DNA of 64,000 nucleotides from Lactarius indigo (taxonomy: Eukaryota; Basidiomycota; Agaricomycetes; Russulales; Russulaceae), in assembly GCA_025766275.1 (NCBI GenBank), contig JAFKAC010000009.1:1798001-1862000 (forward strand). The letters are read 5' to 3'. Under the pieces are notes generated by a model. The model did no database searches and was not told where the DNA came from. It saw nothing but the letters and a program-made list of their open reading frames with translations. Made by a program: the position numbers and the translations under genes. This document shows, piece after piece, positions 34,344 to 43,180 of this stretch (the first letter of the stretch is position 1; each line of letters begins with the position of its first letter).

Positions 34344-36401
34344 GTGGCCGTAACAACCAGAGACCAGTGGACGAGCTTTCGTCCATATTTGCTCCAAAGA
34401 AGAGGAGAACGGAACGTCCCTACGCGCTTTCTGCAAGCTGCAAGTTGGAGGGAGAGACAGGAAGAAACTGGGTATTTTGTGGAATTCAACGGACCTAGCA
34501 GGTTCCGCCCAGTTGAGTTTAACTTCGATCATCTGTGCTGGGTAGAAGTTACGTGGAACCCCATAGAACATCAGTGGGACGCAGTACGACCAGCCGGACC
34601 TAGATATCACTGCGACATCGACGCGCGAGAACTCAACACCAGATCAGACTGGGGCCCCATCGACGGGCAGGTACGAGAACATTCGACAGGAGAAGTAGTG
34701 TCGGAAGAAGAGGACGAACACAGTGAAGAGAATAGTGAAGGACGAGATCCAAACCAGACAGAAACCAGCGGAGGAGCCATACAAGATCTCCTCGTAGAGA
34801 GAGCTGAGTCTGCGCACATCACCGAGCCAGAACCCATTCATATCCGATCCCCAGCCATCATGGCCACAATAACGCGCGCAATGGAGGAAGTCGCGATGGA
34901 AGAAGCGCGAGTAATACAAGACGAAGCAAGGAATATCATCATGCCAATCAATCCAGAAACGGGAGTACGTATGACCGCAGATGACGCCGCCATCTTCAGG
35001 GCGATAGGGTCAGATAGAGGAGACCCCCCGTCAGGAAGACGACCAACAATGGAACTCCCCCCGGGAATCGGAGGACCGGGAGACGACCCGCCGCCGCCAC
35101 CAGGAGGAGGTGTCCCATTCGACTTACGAAGGACCGAGCCACCAAGAGAGCCGCCTCGTGGACCACCCGGAGGAGGAGGAGGCGGGGGCGGCGGAGGCGA
35201 TGGTGGAGACGCGGGAAGAGGGCATCCCAGCGAGAAATTAACCGGCGAGCCACCCTCTATTTTTGACGGAGACAGACTTAAAGTCGATCAATTCCTCACG
35301 CAGTGGCATGTTTATTGGGGCATGAACCTAGACGCCCCCATCATGCGCAACGACTACAGGAGATGCCTCCTGTTCCTTTCATACATCAAAGGCGGAGCAG
35401 TCAGCGAATGGGTCTTATCCTTCCTGAACTGGCTCAATCGACAAATACAACGAGGGATCAGTCCCTATACTAGAGGTCTGTGGGACGCGGTAGCCGATGG
35501 CTTTAGCCAGAGGTTCGAGAACACACTCGAAAGGGAACAAGCACAAGCCATACTACGGAAAGGCTTTAAAATGGCAGGAGAGGACATTGACAAGTACGTC
35601 AATGACTTCGAACAACTAGCGCGGAAGGCTCACTACCATCTCAACGAACCACAAACCATCGACCTATTCACGGCGGGTTTGCCCAAGGAGCTATTCAAAA
35701 ACGCCTTCCAGTTCGATGAACCCACGACATTCGACGACTGGAAGAGAGCTGTCCTCAAGCGACAGAAGAACTACATTCATCTCAAGGCAAGGCTCAATGA
35801 GTATAAAAATACCACGACCCAACCAAAGAAGCAAACCGGGAACGCAGGATGGGCACTCCCCCAGAATTTACCTCAGACTAACCCGTGGGCTATGGACACT
35901 TTGGCCGATCGCGCCAAAGTACGGCTGGCCGGATCGGAAGAAATCGACTTCAACAAGTTGCCCCACCACGATTGGCCAACACCACCGTTTCCACCAAGAG
36001 GAGGCCCAGGAGCTCGAGGACGAGGAAGGGGCGGGTCCAGGAGGGACCTAAGGAACGTCCTCTGTTATAACTGTCACGCGCCGGGACATCTCTCACGAAA
36101 TTGCCCCTATCCCCGACAGCAGCGACAATGGCAAAACCCCCCGTCTAGCAGCAGAATGACGGAAACCGCCTGGCCAACGCAATGGCCGGGATCACCGGGG
36201 CCTGTATCCCAATACGAACCATCGCTGCCGGGATACGCCACGCCAGCGCCCAGCGCGACGCCCGCGCCACAAATCAAGGCAGCAAAAACGGCAGGAGAAC
36301 AAGCGAAGGAATGGCTAACGCAAGTAGCCAACAGTACGGATGAGGTGAAAGATCTCATACTTCAAGATTTGTGGGGAAAAGAGGGTTTTCGGGACGCCTG
36401 A
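34344..36401 (+). CDS. Gypsy-A Gag
   Basis: The structural protein of the retrotransposon particle, 685 codons open from just after the PBS to TGA at 36399. The acidic, low-complexity N-terminal third includes a poly-glycine run. The capsid-like domain begins near FDGDRLKVDQFLTQW, with LLFLSYIKGGAVSEWV and YVNDFEQLARKAHYHL. A retroviral zinc knuckle CYNCHAPGHLSRNC (about 36063-36104) follows, then a Pro/Ala-rich end. The frame begins with GTG at 34344 and there is no in-frame ATG before 34860 (codon 173), although the N-terminal region resembles the Gag of Gypsy-C (VTTR and RPVEF motifs). The true initiation codon is therefore uncertain. The C-terminus overlaps pol. Confidence 0.85.
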   Translation: MAVTTRDQWTSFRPYLLQRRGERNVPTRFLQAASWRERQEETGYFVEFNGPSRFRPVEFNFDHLCWVEVTWNPIEHQWDAVRPAGPRYHCDIDARELNTRSDWGPIDGQVREHSTGEVVSEEEDEHSEENSEGRDPNQTETSGGAIQDLLVERAESAHITEPEPIHIRSPAIMATITRAMEEVAMEEARVIQDEARNIIMPINPETGVRMTADDAAIFRAIGSDRGDPPSGRRPTMELPPGIGGPGDDPPPPPGGGVPFDLRRTEPPREPPRGPPGGGGGGGGGGDGGDAGRGHPSEKLTGEPPSIFDGDRLKVDQFLTQWHVYWGMNLDAPIMRNDYRRCLLFLSYIKGGAVSEWVLSFLNWLNRQIQRGISPYTRGLWDAVADGFSQRFENTLEREQAQAILRKGFKMAGEDIDKYVNDFEQLARKAHYHLNEPQTIDLFTAGLPKELFKNAFQFDEPTTFDDWKRAVLKRQKNYIHLKARLNEYKNTTTQPKKQTGNAGWALPQNLPQTNPWAMDTLADRAKVRLAGSEEIDFNKLPHHDWPTPPFPPRGGPGARGRGRGGSRRDLRNVLCYNCHAPGHLSRNCPYPRQQRQWQNPPSSSRMTETAWPTQWPGSPGPVSQYEPSLPGYATPAPSATPAPQIKAAKTAGEQAKEWLTQVANSTDEVKDLILQDLWGKEGFRDA

Positions 36402-39400
36402 ACCCGTCAGTCTGGGTGAGGGCCTTACAATGTAATTCTGTAATTGTGACAACGCGCTACCGATCTCTGCGAATTCCAGTGACTGTCCATACGAATTACC
36501 AAACGACTGAAACAAACGCGCTGGTGGACTCCGGGGCCACCGACAATTTCATCAAACCAGGAATGGCGGCACGGGCAGGAGTCCCGATAGAGCCATTAGA
36601 AACGCCTCGCAAAATATGGAATATAGATAATACGGAAAACAAAGCTGGGTTAATCACTCATTATGTTAACCTCGAAGTGAAAACACGCGGACAGATCAAG
36701 AAGATGACCTTCTTGGTAACCGACCTCGGCAGTGAAGACATGGTACTGGGCTATCCATGGCTGAGCGCCTTCGAGCCCACAATTAGTTGGGCAACGGCAA
36801 CCATGCATCCGGACATGCAACCGGTAGTTCTGGCCACTACCGAAGAACTACTCACTCCGCCCACCATACGGGCCTTAATCGTAGCAGAAAAAGAAGCCAT
36901 CGTTCAAGAGTTAACAGACGAATCCACGTTCGCACGAGCCACAACTTCGACAGAGCTGGCCATATCCGCAAAGCAACAGCAAACGGCAGCCGTGCTGCCT
37001 CCAGTATATGCTGAGTTTAGCACGCTATTCAATGAGCAGGCCTCGCATCGTTTCCCACCATCACGACCATGGGACCACGCCATCGACTTTAAGCCATCGG
37101 CGCCAGCAGCAATCGACTGCAAAATATACCCAATGACGCAGAAAGAAGAAGGAGAATTGAAGGACTTCCTCGATGAGAAGTTAAAACAGGGTTACCTACG
37201 CCCGTCCATCTCCCCGTACGCCTCATCCTTCTTCTTTATCAAAAAGAAGGACGGAAAACTACGCCCCGTACAGGACTACCGAGTTATCAACTCCCACACC
37301 ATACGCAACCAGTACCTGCTGCCCCTAATCCAAGATCTGATCCTGGACCTCAGTAACGCACATATTTATACGAAGCTCGACATCCGCTGGGGCTACAATA
37401 ATATTCGTATTCGCGACGGAGATCAAGAAAAGGCGGCGTTCAAAACCAAATTTGGCCTCTTCGAACCCACCGTTATGTTCTTCAGGCTCACCAACTCTCC
37501 CGCAACCTTCCAAGCGATGATGAACCATATCTATCGCGACACGATTGCGAAGCACGAACAGTTGGGGACAACGATACGTGTTTACATGGACGATATTGGC
37601 ATCGCCACTCATTTTGACCACGACTTGGCAGCCCACATCGAGGCGGTACGCGATGTTCTCAGCGTCGCACGGGAGCACGACCTCTACTTCAAACTCGAGA
37701 AATGTCTGTTTCATCAGCCGCGGATGGATTACCTGGGGGTAATCCTTGAGAGGGGGGTGACCCGAATGGACCCTGTAAAAGTTCAAGGCATCAAAGATTG
37801 GCCAACGCCGACAAAGGTCAAAGACGTCCGCTTGTTCCTTGGCTTCTGCAACTTTTACCGACTTTTCATCCGCGGATTCACAAACCACGCAAAACCGCTC
37901 ACCAAGTTGACGCGAAAAGATGAAGAATGGAGGTGGACTAACGAGGAAGACGCCGCGTTCAACACCCTCAAACGCCTGGTAACGGAAGAACCGGTACTGG
38001 CACACCCAGTCCTTCAAGACCCGTTCGAATTGGAGGTTGACGCCTCCGGATACGCGGTGGGAGCTGTACTGTTACAACGAAAATCTGACGGAAAACGACA
38101 TCCTATAGGCTATTATTCAGCCACGCTCTCAGAGGCAGAGCGAAATTACGACATTTACGACCTAGAATTGCTTGCGATAGTCAAGGCGCTACGGAACTGG
38201 AGACCGCTACTCGCAGGAGCCCCGCACAAAATCAAAATATACTCGGACCACCTCAACCTACAGTATTGGAAGTCACCGCAGAAGATTAGTAGATGGGTTG
38301 CAAGGGAAGTGCTCGAACTCTCGGAATACGACTTTGAGATTCACCACATCAAAGGGAAGAACAACGGTAGGGCCGATGCTCTCTCAAGACGCCCAGACTA
38401 CGACCAAGGGATAAGCGACAACAGCGAAGTCGTTGTTCTACCCCCCGAAGTCTTTGTAAGAACCCTCAACACCGCCCAAACCTTTGTGGCAAACCCGAAC
38501 CTACTGCAACCAAGACACCAACAAGACGAAGAGGTAATCAAAGTGTGGGCAGACCCCCACCGCCTTAAGAAAATAGAAGGGGAGTGGTACAAGGACGGCA
38601 GGTTCGTGATAACCGGACCAGCATCTACATATCGGGTGCTGATACACGATCACCACGACATACCAATACATGGACACCCCGGCATCGCGAGAACGCAACG
38701 AATCTTAGAACGGCACTACTGGTGGCCGCGACTGCGGAAAGACGTATATGAGTACGTGCAAGGCTGCGCGGAATGCCAGAGGAACAAAGTCAACACGCGA
38801 CCCATACGGGCCGCGCTGCATCCAATCACGCCGGAGTTGGAAGCGACCCCCTTTCAGACGGTCGCCATGGACTTCATCACTAAACTCCCACTGTCAAATG
38901 AGTACGACAGTATACTGACGGTCACCGATCACGATTGCAGCAAAGCCTCAATTTTCATTCCATGTCGAGAAGAGATAACCGCAGAAGAGACAGCAGCACT
39001 GTACGTGACTCACGTGTTTAAACGCTTCGGATTACCTCGCAAGTGTATCAGTGACCGAGACCCCCGATTCGCGTCAAAGTTCACCAGAGAAGTATGCCGC
39101 ATCCTGGGCATCCAGCAGAACATATCAACGGCGTACCACCCACGCACCGACGGACAGTCCGAGCGCACCAATCAATGGTTGGAGCAATATCTGCGCTTTT
39201 GGGTAAACGAGCGACAAAACAATTGGGTTGCTTATCTACCAATCGCCGAATTCGCGCACAACAATTGGCCGCATGAGCATACGAAGCAGTCGCCATTTCA
39301 ACTTTTGATGGGGTATAACCCGCAAGCGGACTGGACTGATAAGCCGTCTCCTCTTCCTCAGGTGACGAAACGACTGGCGCAGCTAAAAGAAGCAAGAGAG

Positions 39401-41113
39401 GACGCCCAACGACTTATGAAGAAGGCACAAGAAGCATGGGTCCGTAACAAAGATACGCCCAAGTTCAAGAAGGGAGACCTCGTGTGGTTGGAAGGTAGGC
39501 ACCTTCGCACCAATCAACCCACAGCGAAATTAGCGGCGCGACGCCACGGACCCTTTAGGGTGACACAGGTGATGTCCCCTTACAATTATCGATTGGAACT
39601 TCCCACGCAGTGGAGTATTCACCCAGTGTTCCACATCGATCTTCTCACACCATACAAACAAACGCCCCTCCATGGAGAAAATTTCACACGACCACCACCC
39701 GAGTTGATTGATGGAGAAGAAGAGTACGAGGTCGAGGCCATTCTAGACTCCCGGCACTTCGGCAGAGGAAGACGCCTCCAGTATTTGGTCAAGTGGAAAG
39801 GGTATCCGGACTCGGAGAATCAGTGGGTCAACAGAGATGACGTCTTTGCGCCAGAAGCACTTCGTCTTTATCAGGAAGCACAAGCCCACGGAAGAATGGT
39901 TAAAATGAGTCCGATCCGTACTCAGGAAAGTCATCCCCCTTTCCTTCGTTCCATCATCACTTCAATGCCCACTTCTCCCCTGCGCCATGTCACACAAGCA
40001 GAGCTCCTCGACTCCCTCGCCGAAGACGCCCGCGCCCTCTTGGCTGCGGACGACGACACCAAAGTCCCGAATACTCAGCTCACCCCATGGACACCTCTTG
40101 CACCAGCAGAGGGGCCTATCACCGCGCAAGAGTGGGCCCACGTCATCACACGATTCCCAGACCCGACTACTGCCCCGGACGATGAGCAAGCCATCGTCCA
40201 CGTCTTCCGAAACGATCGCGGCGAACGAGAACCCATCGCCGCTATCCCCCCAAGCGACGACCTCATCGGCGTTCGCGGAATTTTCCCGAGCAACGACCAG
40301 CGTTCAAGCACTGATGGAGTACGAGTTGGAGGGTTGGAGGAAGGTAGCGGCGGCATGGCAGAAGGAGCAACTCGACTCCGCAGCGGCCCGACTGAGGGAG
40401 ATGCGAGAACGACGGCAGCGATGGCGGCAGCTGAGGCTGGCCATGACGACGAAGATTACTACCCGTCAGCACATTCCTTCTTACGAACGAAGCGCGACGC
40501 TGATCATCCCGGCGTCACGCCATGGCTCGTCTACACCAACGGCTCCCCCATGTATCGAGGACGTGTGCGCGTGCCTGGCGCCGCCGATCACCGTCCGTTC
40601 ACCGCCGCCGACGACCCAGCGCATGTCATTGCGCCTGAAGGGTTCCGGGCGAACCGACGACCCCATCACATTCGATACCCCATCACCGGGCCCGACGGAG
40701 TAGAGAGGGACGCATCGCACGTCCAGATCATCGGAGGAGCGGACCCCATGATACTAGGGGTCATACCGGGCTCGCCCCACGTATATGGTAAGCCCTTCTA
40801 TGCCGAGCCCCACATATCCACGGCGCTCCGCCCCACCTATCCGCATGAGGACTTGGTGGTCTTCGAGGCGGACAAGATTACCGACCGCACCCTCAATCGC
40901 ATCAACGATGAGTCCCTCACGGCGGAGGTCACGCGCTTTCGCGCGGCTAGCTACGAGCTGGACCAACTTCGCGCCAGGCTGAGTCAAATCCGCGCCATGA
41001 TCGAATGTGCGCAGGACGACAGGCGCGACTCCATCTACCGACTGGAGCGTGCTACAGCGCTGGAGCGCATTGCCGAAGAACAACGAGGGTGGCCGGCGCG
41101 GGACTTTCGGTGA
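36371..41113 (+). CDS. Gypsy-A Pol: protease-RT-RNaseH-integrase-chromodomain
   Basis: One open frame of 1,580 codons in -1 relative to gag, probably made as a Gag-Pol fusion. Domains in order: aspartic protease (LVDSGATDNFIKPG); reverse transcriptase (SSFFFIKKKDGKLRPVQDYR, catalytic YMDD in RVYMDDIGIAT); RNase H (FELEVDASGYAVGAVLLQ, SDHLNLQYW); integrase with the HHCC zinc finger (HGHPGIARTQ, CAECQRNK) and DDE core (MDFITKLPL, SDRDPRFASKF, YHPRTDGQSERTNQWLEQY); a GPF module (RRHGPFRVTQVMSPYNYRL); and a chromodomain (EYEVEAILDSRHF, LQYLVKWKGYPDSENQW). After the chromodomain comes an unusually long tail of about 400 residues: a Pro/Thr/Asp-rich linker, a globular part (IGGADPMILGVIPGSPHVYG) and a coiled coil (ESLTAEVTRFRAASYELDQL). 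No stop codons or frameshifts are seen. Confidence 0.95.
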   Translation: MGKRGFSGRLNPSVWVRALQCNSVIVTTRYRSLRIPVTVHTNYQTTETNALVDSGATDNFIKPGMAARAGVPIEPLETPRKIWNIDNTENKAGLITHYVNLEVKTRGQIKKMTFLVTDLGSEDMVLGYPWLSAFEPTISWATATMHPDMQPVVLATTEELLTPPTIRALIVAEKEAIVQELTDESTFARATTSTELAISAKQQQTAAVLPPVYAEFSTLFNEQASHRFPPSRPWDHAIDFKPSAPAAIDCKIYPMTQKEEGELKDFLDEKLKQGYLRPSISPYASSFFFIKKKDGKLRPVQDYRVINSHTIRNQYLLPLIQDLILDLSNAHIYTKLDIRWGYNNIRIRDGDQEKAAFKTKFGLFEPTVMFFRLTNSPATFQAMMNHIYRDTIAKHEQLGTTIRVYMDDIGIATHFDHDLAAHIEAVRDVLSVAREHDLYFKLEKCLFHQPRMDYLGVILERGVTRMDPVKVQGIKDWPTPTKVKDVRLFLGFCNFYRLFIRGFTNHAKPLTKLTRKDEEWRWTNEEDAAFNTLKRLVTEEPVLAHPVLQDPFELEVDASGYAVGAVLLQRKSDGKRHPIGYYSATLSEAERNYDIYDLELLAIVKALRNWRPLLAGAPHKIKIYSDHLNLQYWKSPQKISRWVAREVLELSEYDFEIHHIKGKNNGRADALSRRPDYDQGISDNSEVVVLPPEVFVRTLNTAQTFVANPNLLQPRHQQDEEVIKVWADPHRLKKIEGEWYKDGRFVITGPASTYRVLIHDHHDIPIHGHPGIARTQRILERHYWWPRLRKDVYEYVQGCAECQRNKVNTRPIRAALHPITPELEATPFQTVAMDFITKLPLSNEYDSILTVTDHDCSKASIFIPCREEITAEETAALYVTHVFKRFGLPRKCISDRDPRFASKFTREVCRILGIQQNISTAYHPRTDGQSERTNQWLEQYLRFWVNERQNNWVAYLPIAEFAHNNWPHEHTKQSPFQLLMGYNPQADWTDKPSPLPQVTKRLAQLKEAREDAQRLMKKAQEAWVRNKDTPKFKKGDLVWLEGRHLRTNQPTAKLAARRHGPFRVTQVMSPYNYRLELPTQWSIHPVFHIDLLTPYKQTPLHGENFTRPPPELIDGEEEYEVEAILDSRHFGRGRRLQYLVKWKGYPDSENQWVNRDDVFAPEALRLYQEAQAHGRMVKMSPIRTQESHPPFLRSIITSMPTSPLRHVTQAELLDSLAEDARALLAADDDTKVPNTQLTPWTPLAPAEGPITAQEWAHVITRFPDPTTAPDDEQAIVHVFRNDRGEREPIAAIPPSDDLIGVRGIFPSNDQRSSTDGVRVGGLEEGSGGMAEGATRLRSGPTEGDARTTAAMAAAEAGHDDEDYYPSAHSFLRTKRDADHPGVTPWLVYTNGSPMYRGRVRVPGAADHRPFTAADDPAHVIAPEGFRANRRPHHIRYPITGPDGVERDASHVQIIGGADPMILGVIPGSPHVYGKPFYAEPHISTALRPTYPHEDLVVFEADKITDRTLNRINDESLTAEVTRFRAASYELDQLRARLSQIRAMIECAQDDRRDSIYRLERATALERIAEEQRGWPARDFR
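36374..36380 (+). promoter_or_regulatory. -1 frameshift slippery heptamer GGGAAAA
   Basis: In the gag frame the codons read TGG GGA AAA GAG, so G GGA AAA has the canonical X XXY YYZ form. Slipping back one base enters the pol frame (AGA GGG TTT...) about 20 nt before the gag stop. A downstream pseudoknot was not evaluated. Confidence 0.6.
39987..40703 (+). CDS. Overlapping +1-frame ORF inside the Gypsy-A pol tail
   Basis: A 238-codon frame, +1 relative to pol, lies wholly inside the region for the post-chromodomain linker. It ends with a basic helix-forming stretch (YELEGWRKVAAAWQKEQL, then REMRERRQRWRQLRLAM) and SLRLKGSGRTDDPITF. In Gypsy-B the same relative frame (46165-47013, minus) encodes a similar helix and KGSRSIKDPITF. 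Conservation in this frame looks stronger than in the pol frame over about 45 codons. It could be an expressed second protein, a product of frameshifting, or a by-product of GC-rich composition. Treat it as hypothetical. Confidence 0.3.
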   Translation: MSHKQSSSTPSPKTPAPSWLRTTTPKSRILSSPHGHLLHQQRGLSPRKSGPTSSHDSQTRLLPRTMSKPSSTSSETIAANENPSPLSPQATTSSAFAEFSRATTSVQALMEYELEGWRKVAAAWQKEQLDSAAARLREMRERRQRWRQLRLAMTTKITTRQHIPSYERSATLIIPASRHGSSTPTAPPCIEDVCACLAPPITVRSPPPTTQRMSLRLKGSGRTDDPITFDTPSPGPTE

Positions 41114-41142
41114 GTCGGGGTCTCACGCTGAAGAGAGGGTGA

Positions 41143-41653
41143 TGTCACGTTTCGGACTCGGGAGGCGGATTTGACACCCTTACTGTACCGGTTGCAACTA
41201 CGGTGGTAAGGTAGATTAGTTGCGGACTTAACCACGGTGATACGGTAGTGCGATAGGTGATACGGTACGATAGCTGACTGATGACCGACGCCACTATTAC
41301 TGGTAGTAGTGGTATTAGGATTGAGATACTTACGCGATACGTTGGACGCTACATTACAGTGACTCATAGCAGCGCTTGAAAGCCTGCTCGACTTGTATTT
41401 AAACTGTCTTGTGAAGACCAAGATACGCCATCTTGGTCTTCTTGAATCGCCACTCTATTCTCTCTCTTTCTCTTCGTCTAAATCATTCCGGCTTCGCCCG
41501 TGATCAGCATAACAGAGTCTTGCCGGTGTGCCTCCGTGTATTCACTAAGGCAGGAGCTTGGGCCTTCGCGTCTTCAAGTCAACGTGTCTATATACCGCTA
41601 AGTCGTTACCGCCATTTGTGCTCAAGTCGAGCTAACGTCGTGGCGACGTTACA
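41143..41653 (+). repeat. Gypsy-A 3' LTR
   Basis: 511 bp, aligned base for base with the 5' LTR without gaps. Four differences are visible by eye, all C/T or G/A at CpG positions. It is followed by the ATCAG duplication. Confidence 0.95.
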
Positions 41654-42399
41654 ATCAGGGAATAAGAGGAGAAGAAGTTGAACAGCTGTCAACCAAAGGA
41701 GAGATGGGAGGCAAGCGGCAAGTCACAAAGGAAGGGAAAGCTTGAAGTCCTATTGAACAGTAGGAGAATACAAGAACTCAAGCTGGGGAATGCTCCATCC
41801 CAGTGTACTACCTATATACTAGTAACGGTGAAGTTTGCAGTCAGATCCAAACTCAGCAATCCTAGTATTGTACATGAGTCATACTGAGTCATAGATAAGT
41901 ACAACCAATGGCATAAGGCCCTCAGTATTGTATCAGTCAGCACAAACGTGGCATCCAATCAGAACATACAGTGATATCTGTCCACAAGGCATAATGGTCA
42001 TAAGACCCAGTCACAAACCATAAAGCATCAGAAAGCAGGCATGCAAGGCCCGCATGTAAGTCCAGAACTAACCCAATAACCTCTAAGCTTGATATGGCAA
42101 GTGGACTGTAACACTGGTTTGGCATGGTATTTGTGCCTATGCAAATACCACACTGAAACATTGTCACGTGACCGCCATCTGTCCACACTGTGTATGTGCA
42201 GCTTGGGCATACTCATCTCATCGTTCTAACTGCATAAGCAGCCCATCTTCTTTGTCTTCTTCTTTAGGTGAATCAGTGTTTGTCTGGCCAGACTCGTGGT
42301 ATTCTCATTGAGGACCCACACATGATGCTGGTAAGTCACGTGGTCGAGGCACGTTCATTACACCTGGGTATAAGCAAAGCACTTAGTGTTTTGACATTG

Positions 42400-43180
42400 A
42401 CATGGTGCAACTAGGCACACTTACACATTCACAGGTGTATTTGCAAGGGGCTCTTCAAGTTTGCACTTATTCCTTAAGGGTGCTGTGTCAGTTCCTCGCT
42501 GCATGCCAGTGGCGTCGACATCTTGTCTCAGGCTCAGTGAACCCCTCTTCACGTTCTGTGGACCCTGCTGGCAATCAATGCCTGGTACAACTACCTTACT
42601 CAGTGAATCATTCCAACCTTCTTTTTATAAGAGTATCTCTTCAGAATTGGAGCAGCATTGTCAGACTCAATCACGTCTTTGCTTTCATGTTGAGACCTCT
42701 TGAGACCTCTCCACTGACTCTAGCTCCTCACCTGTGTAAACTGAATTGTCCACAACCCATGAGGGCTCTTCTTCAGTATCCATTGCATCTTCAATGGAGC
42801 CATTGTTGCTAGTTGTTCATTGCCAGTCAGTCATATACCACTCTGGACACTTTCAAGACCTGTGCTCAGTACCAATGATCTATTTCAGTTTCTCCGTGAG
42901 CTACAGCCTGGGGCATCTGGTAACTTGAACTTCTGCAAAGAGATATCAAAATTTATTTATTTTATGGAAGGGACTCATACTGGATATCTGGCCTAGTGCT
43001 GTGTGCATGCACTTCTTCTTCATCTTGTTCTACAGCACTTCTACTCTCTGTGAGCTGCAATAGGACCACATTGCGCTTTTCTGCAGCTTTCTGTCTAGCA
43101 GCAATGGATGCTGCCTTCTTGTGTGCTTTGTCTTTAGCTACTTGCTTTGTTGTCCTTTTTTTTGGACCTGTATAACACAA
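42400..43180 (-). pseudogene. Decayed gene of unknown family, 5' part
   Basis: The minus strand from 43180 reads a basic N-terminus (GPKKRTTKQVAKDKAHKKAA, then SIAARQKAAEKRN) and further down MDTEEEPSWVVDNSVYTGEE, LIKEGWNDSLSKVVVPGIDC and QGPQNVKRGSLSLRQDVDA, with scattered in-frame stops. Strand, style and decay match the relic at 32190-33550 on the other side of Gypsy-A, so I infer one gene or transposon ORF split by the insertion. The family is not recognised. Confidence 0.45.

Larger units (their letters stand above)
33814..41653 (+). mobile_element. Gypsy-A, intact chromodomain LTR retrotransposon
   Basis: A 7,840 bp Ty3/Gypsy (chromovirus) element flanked by the 5 bp duplication ATCAG (33809-33813 and 41654-41658). 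The two LTRs are 511 bp each, start TGTCACG, end GTTACA, and by eye differ at only four positions. The internal region has a primer-binding site at 34327, gag, pol in the -1 frame, and a purine tract (GAAGAGAGGGTGA) just before the 3' LTR. Both large frames are open, so the element may still be active. It appears to have landed in an already decaying minus-strand gene. Confidence 0.95.
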
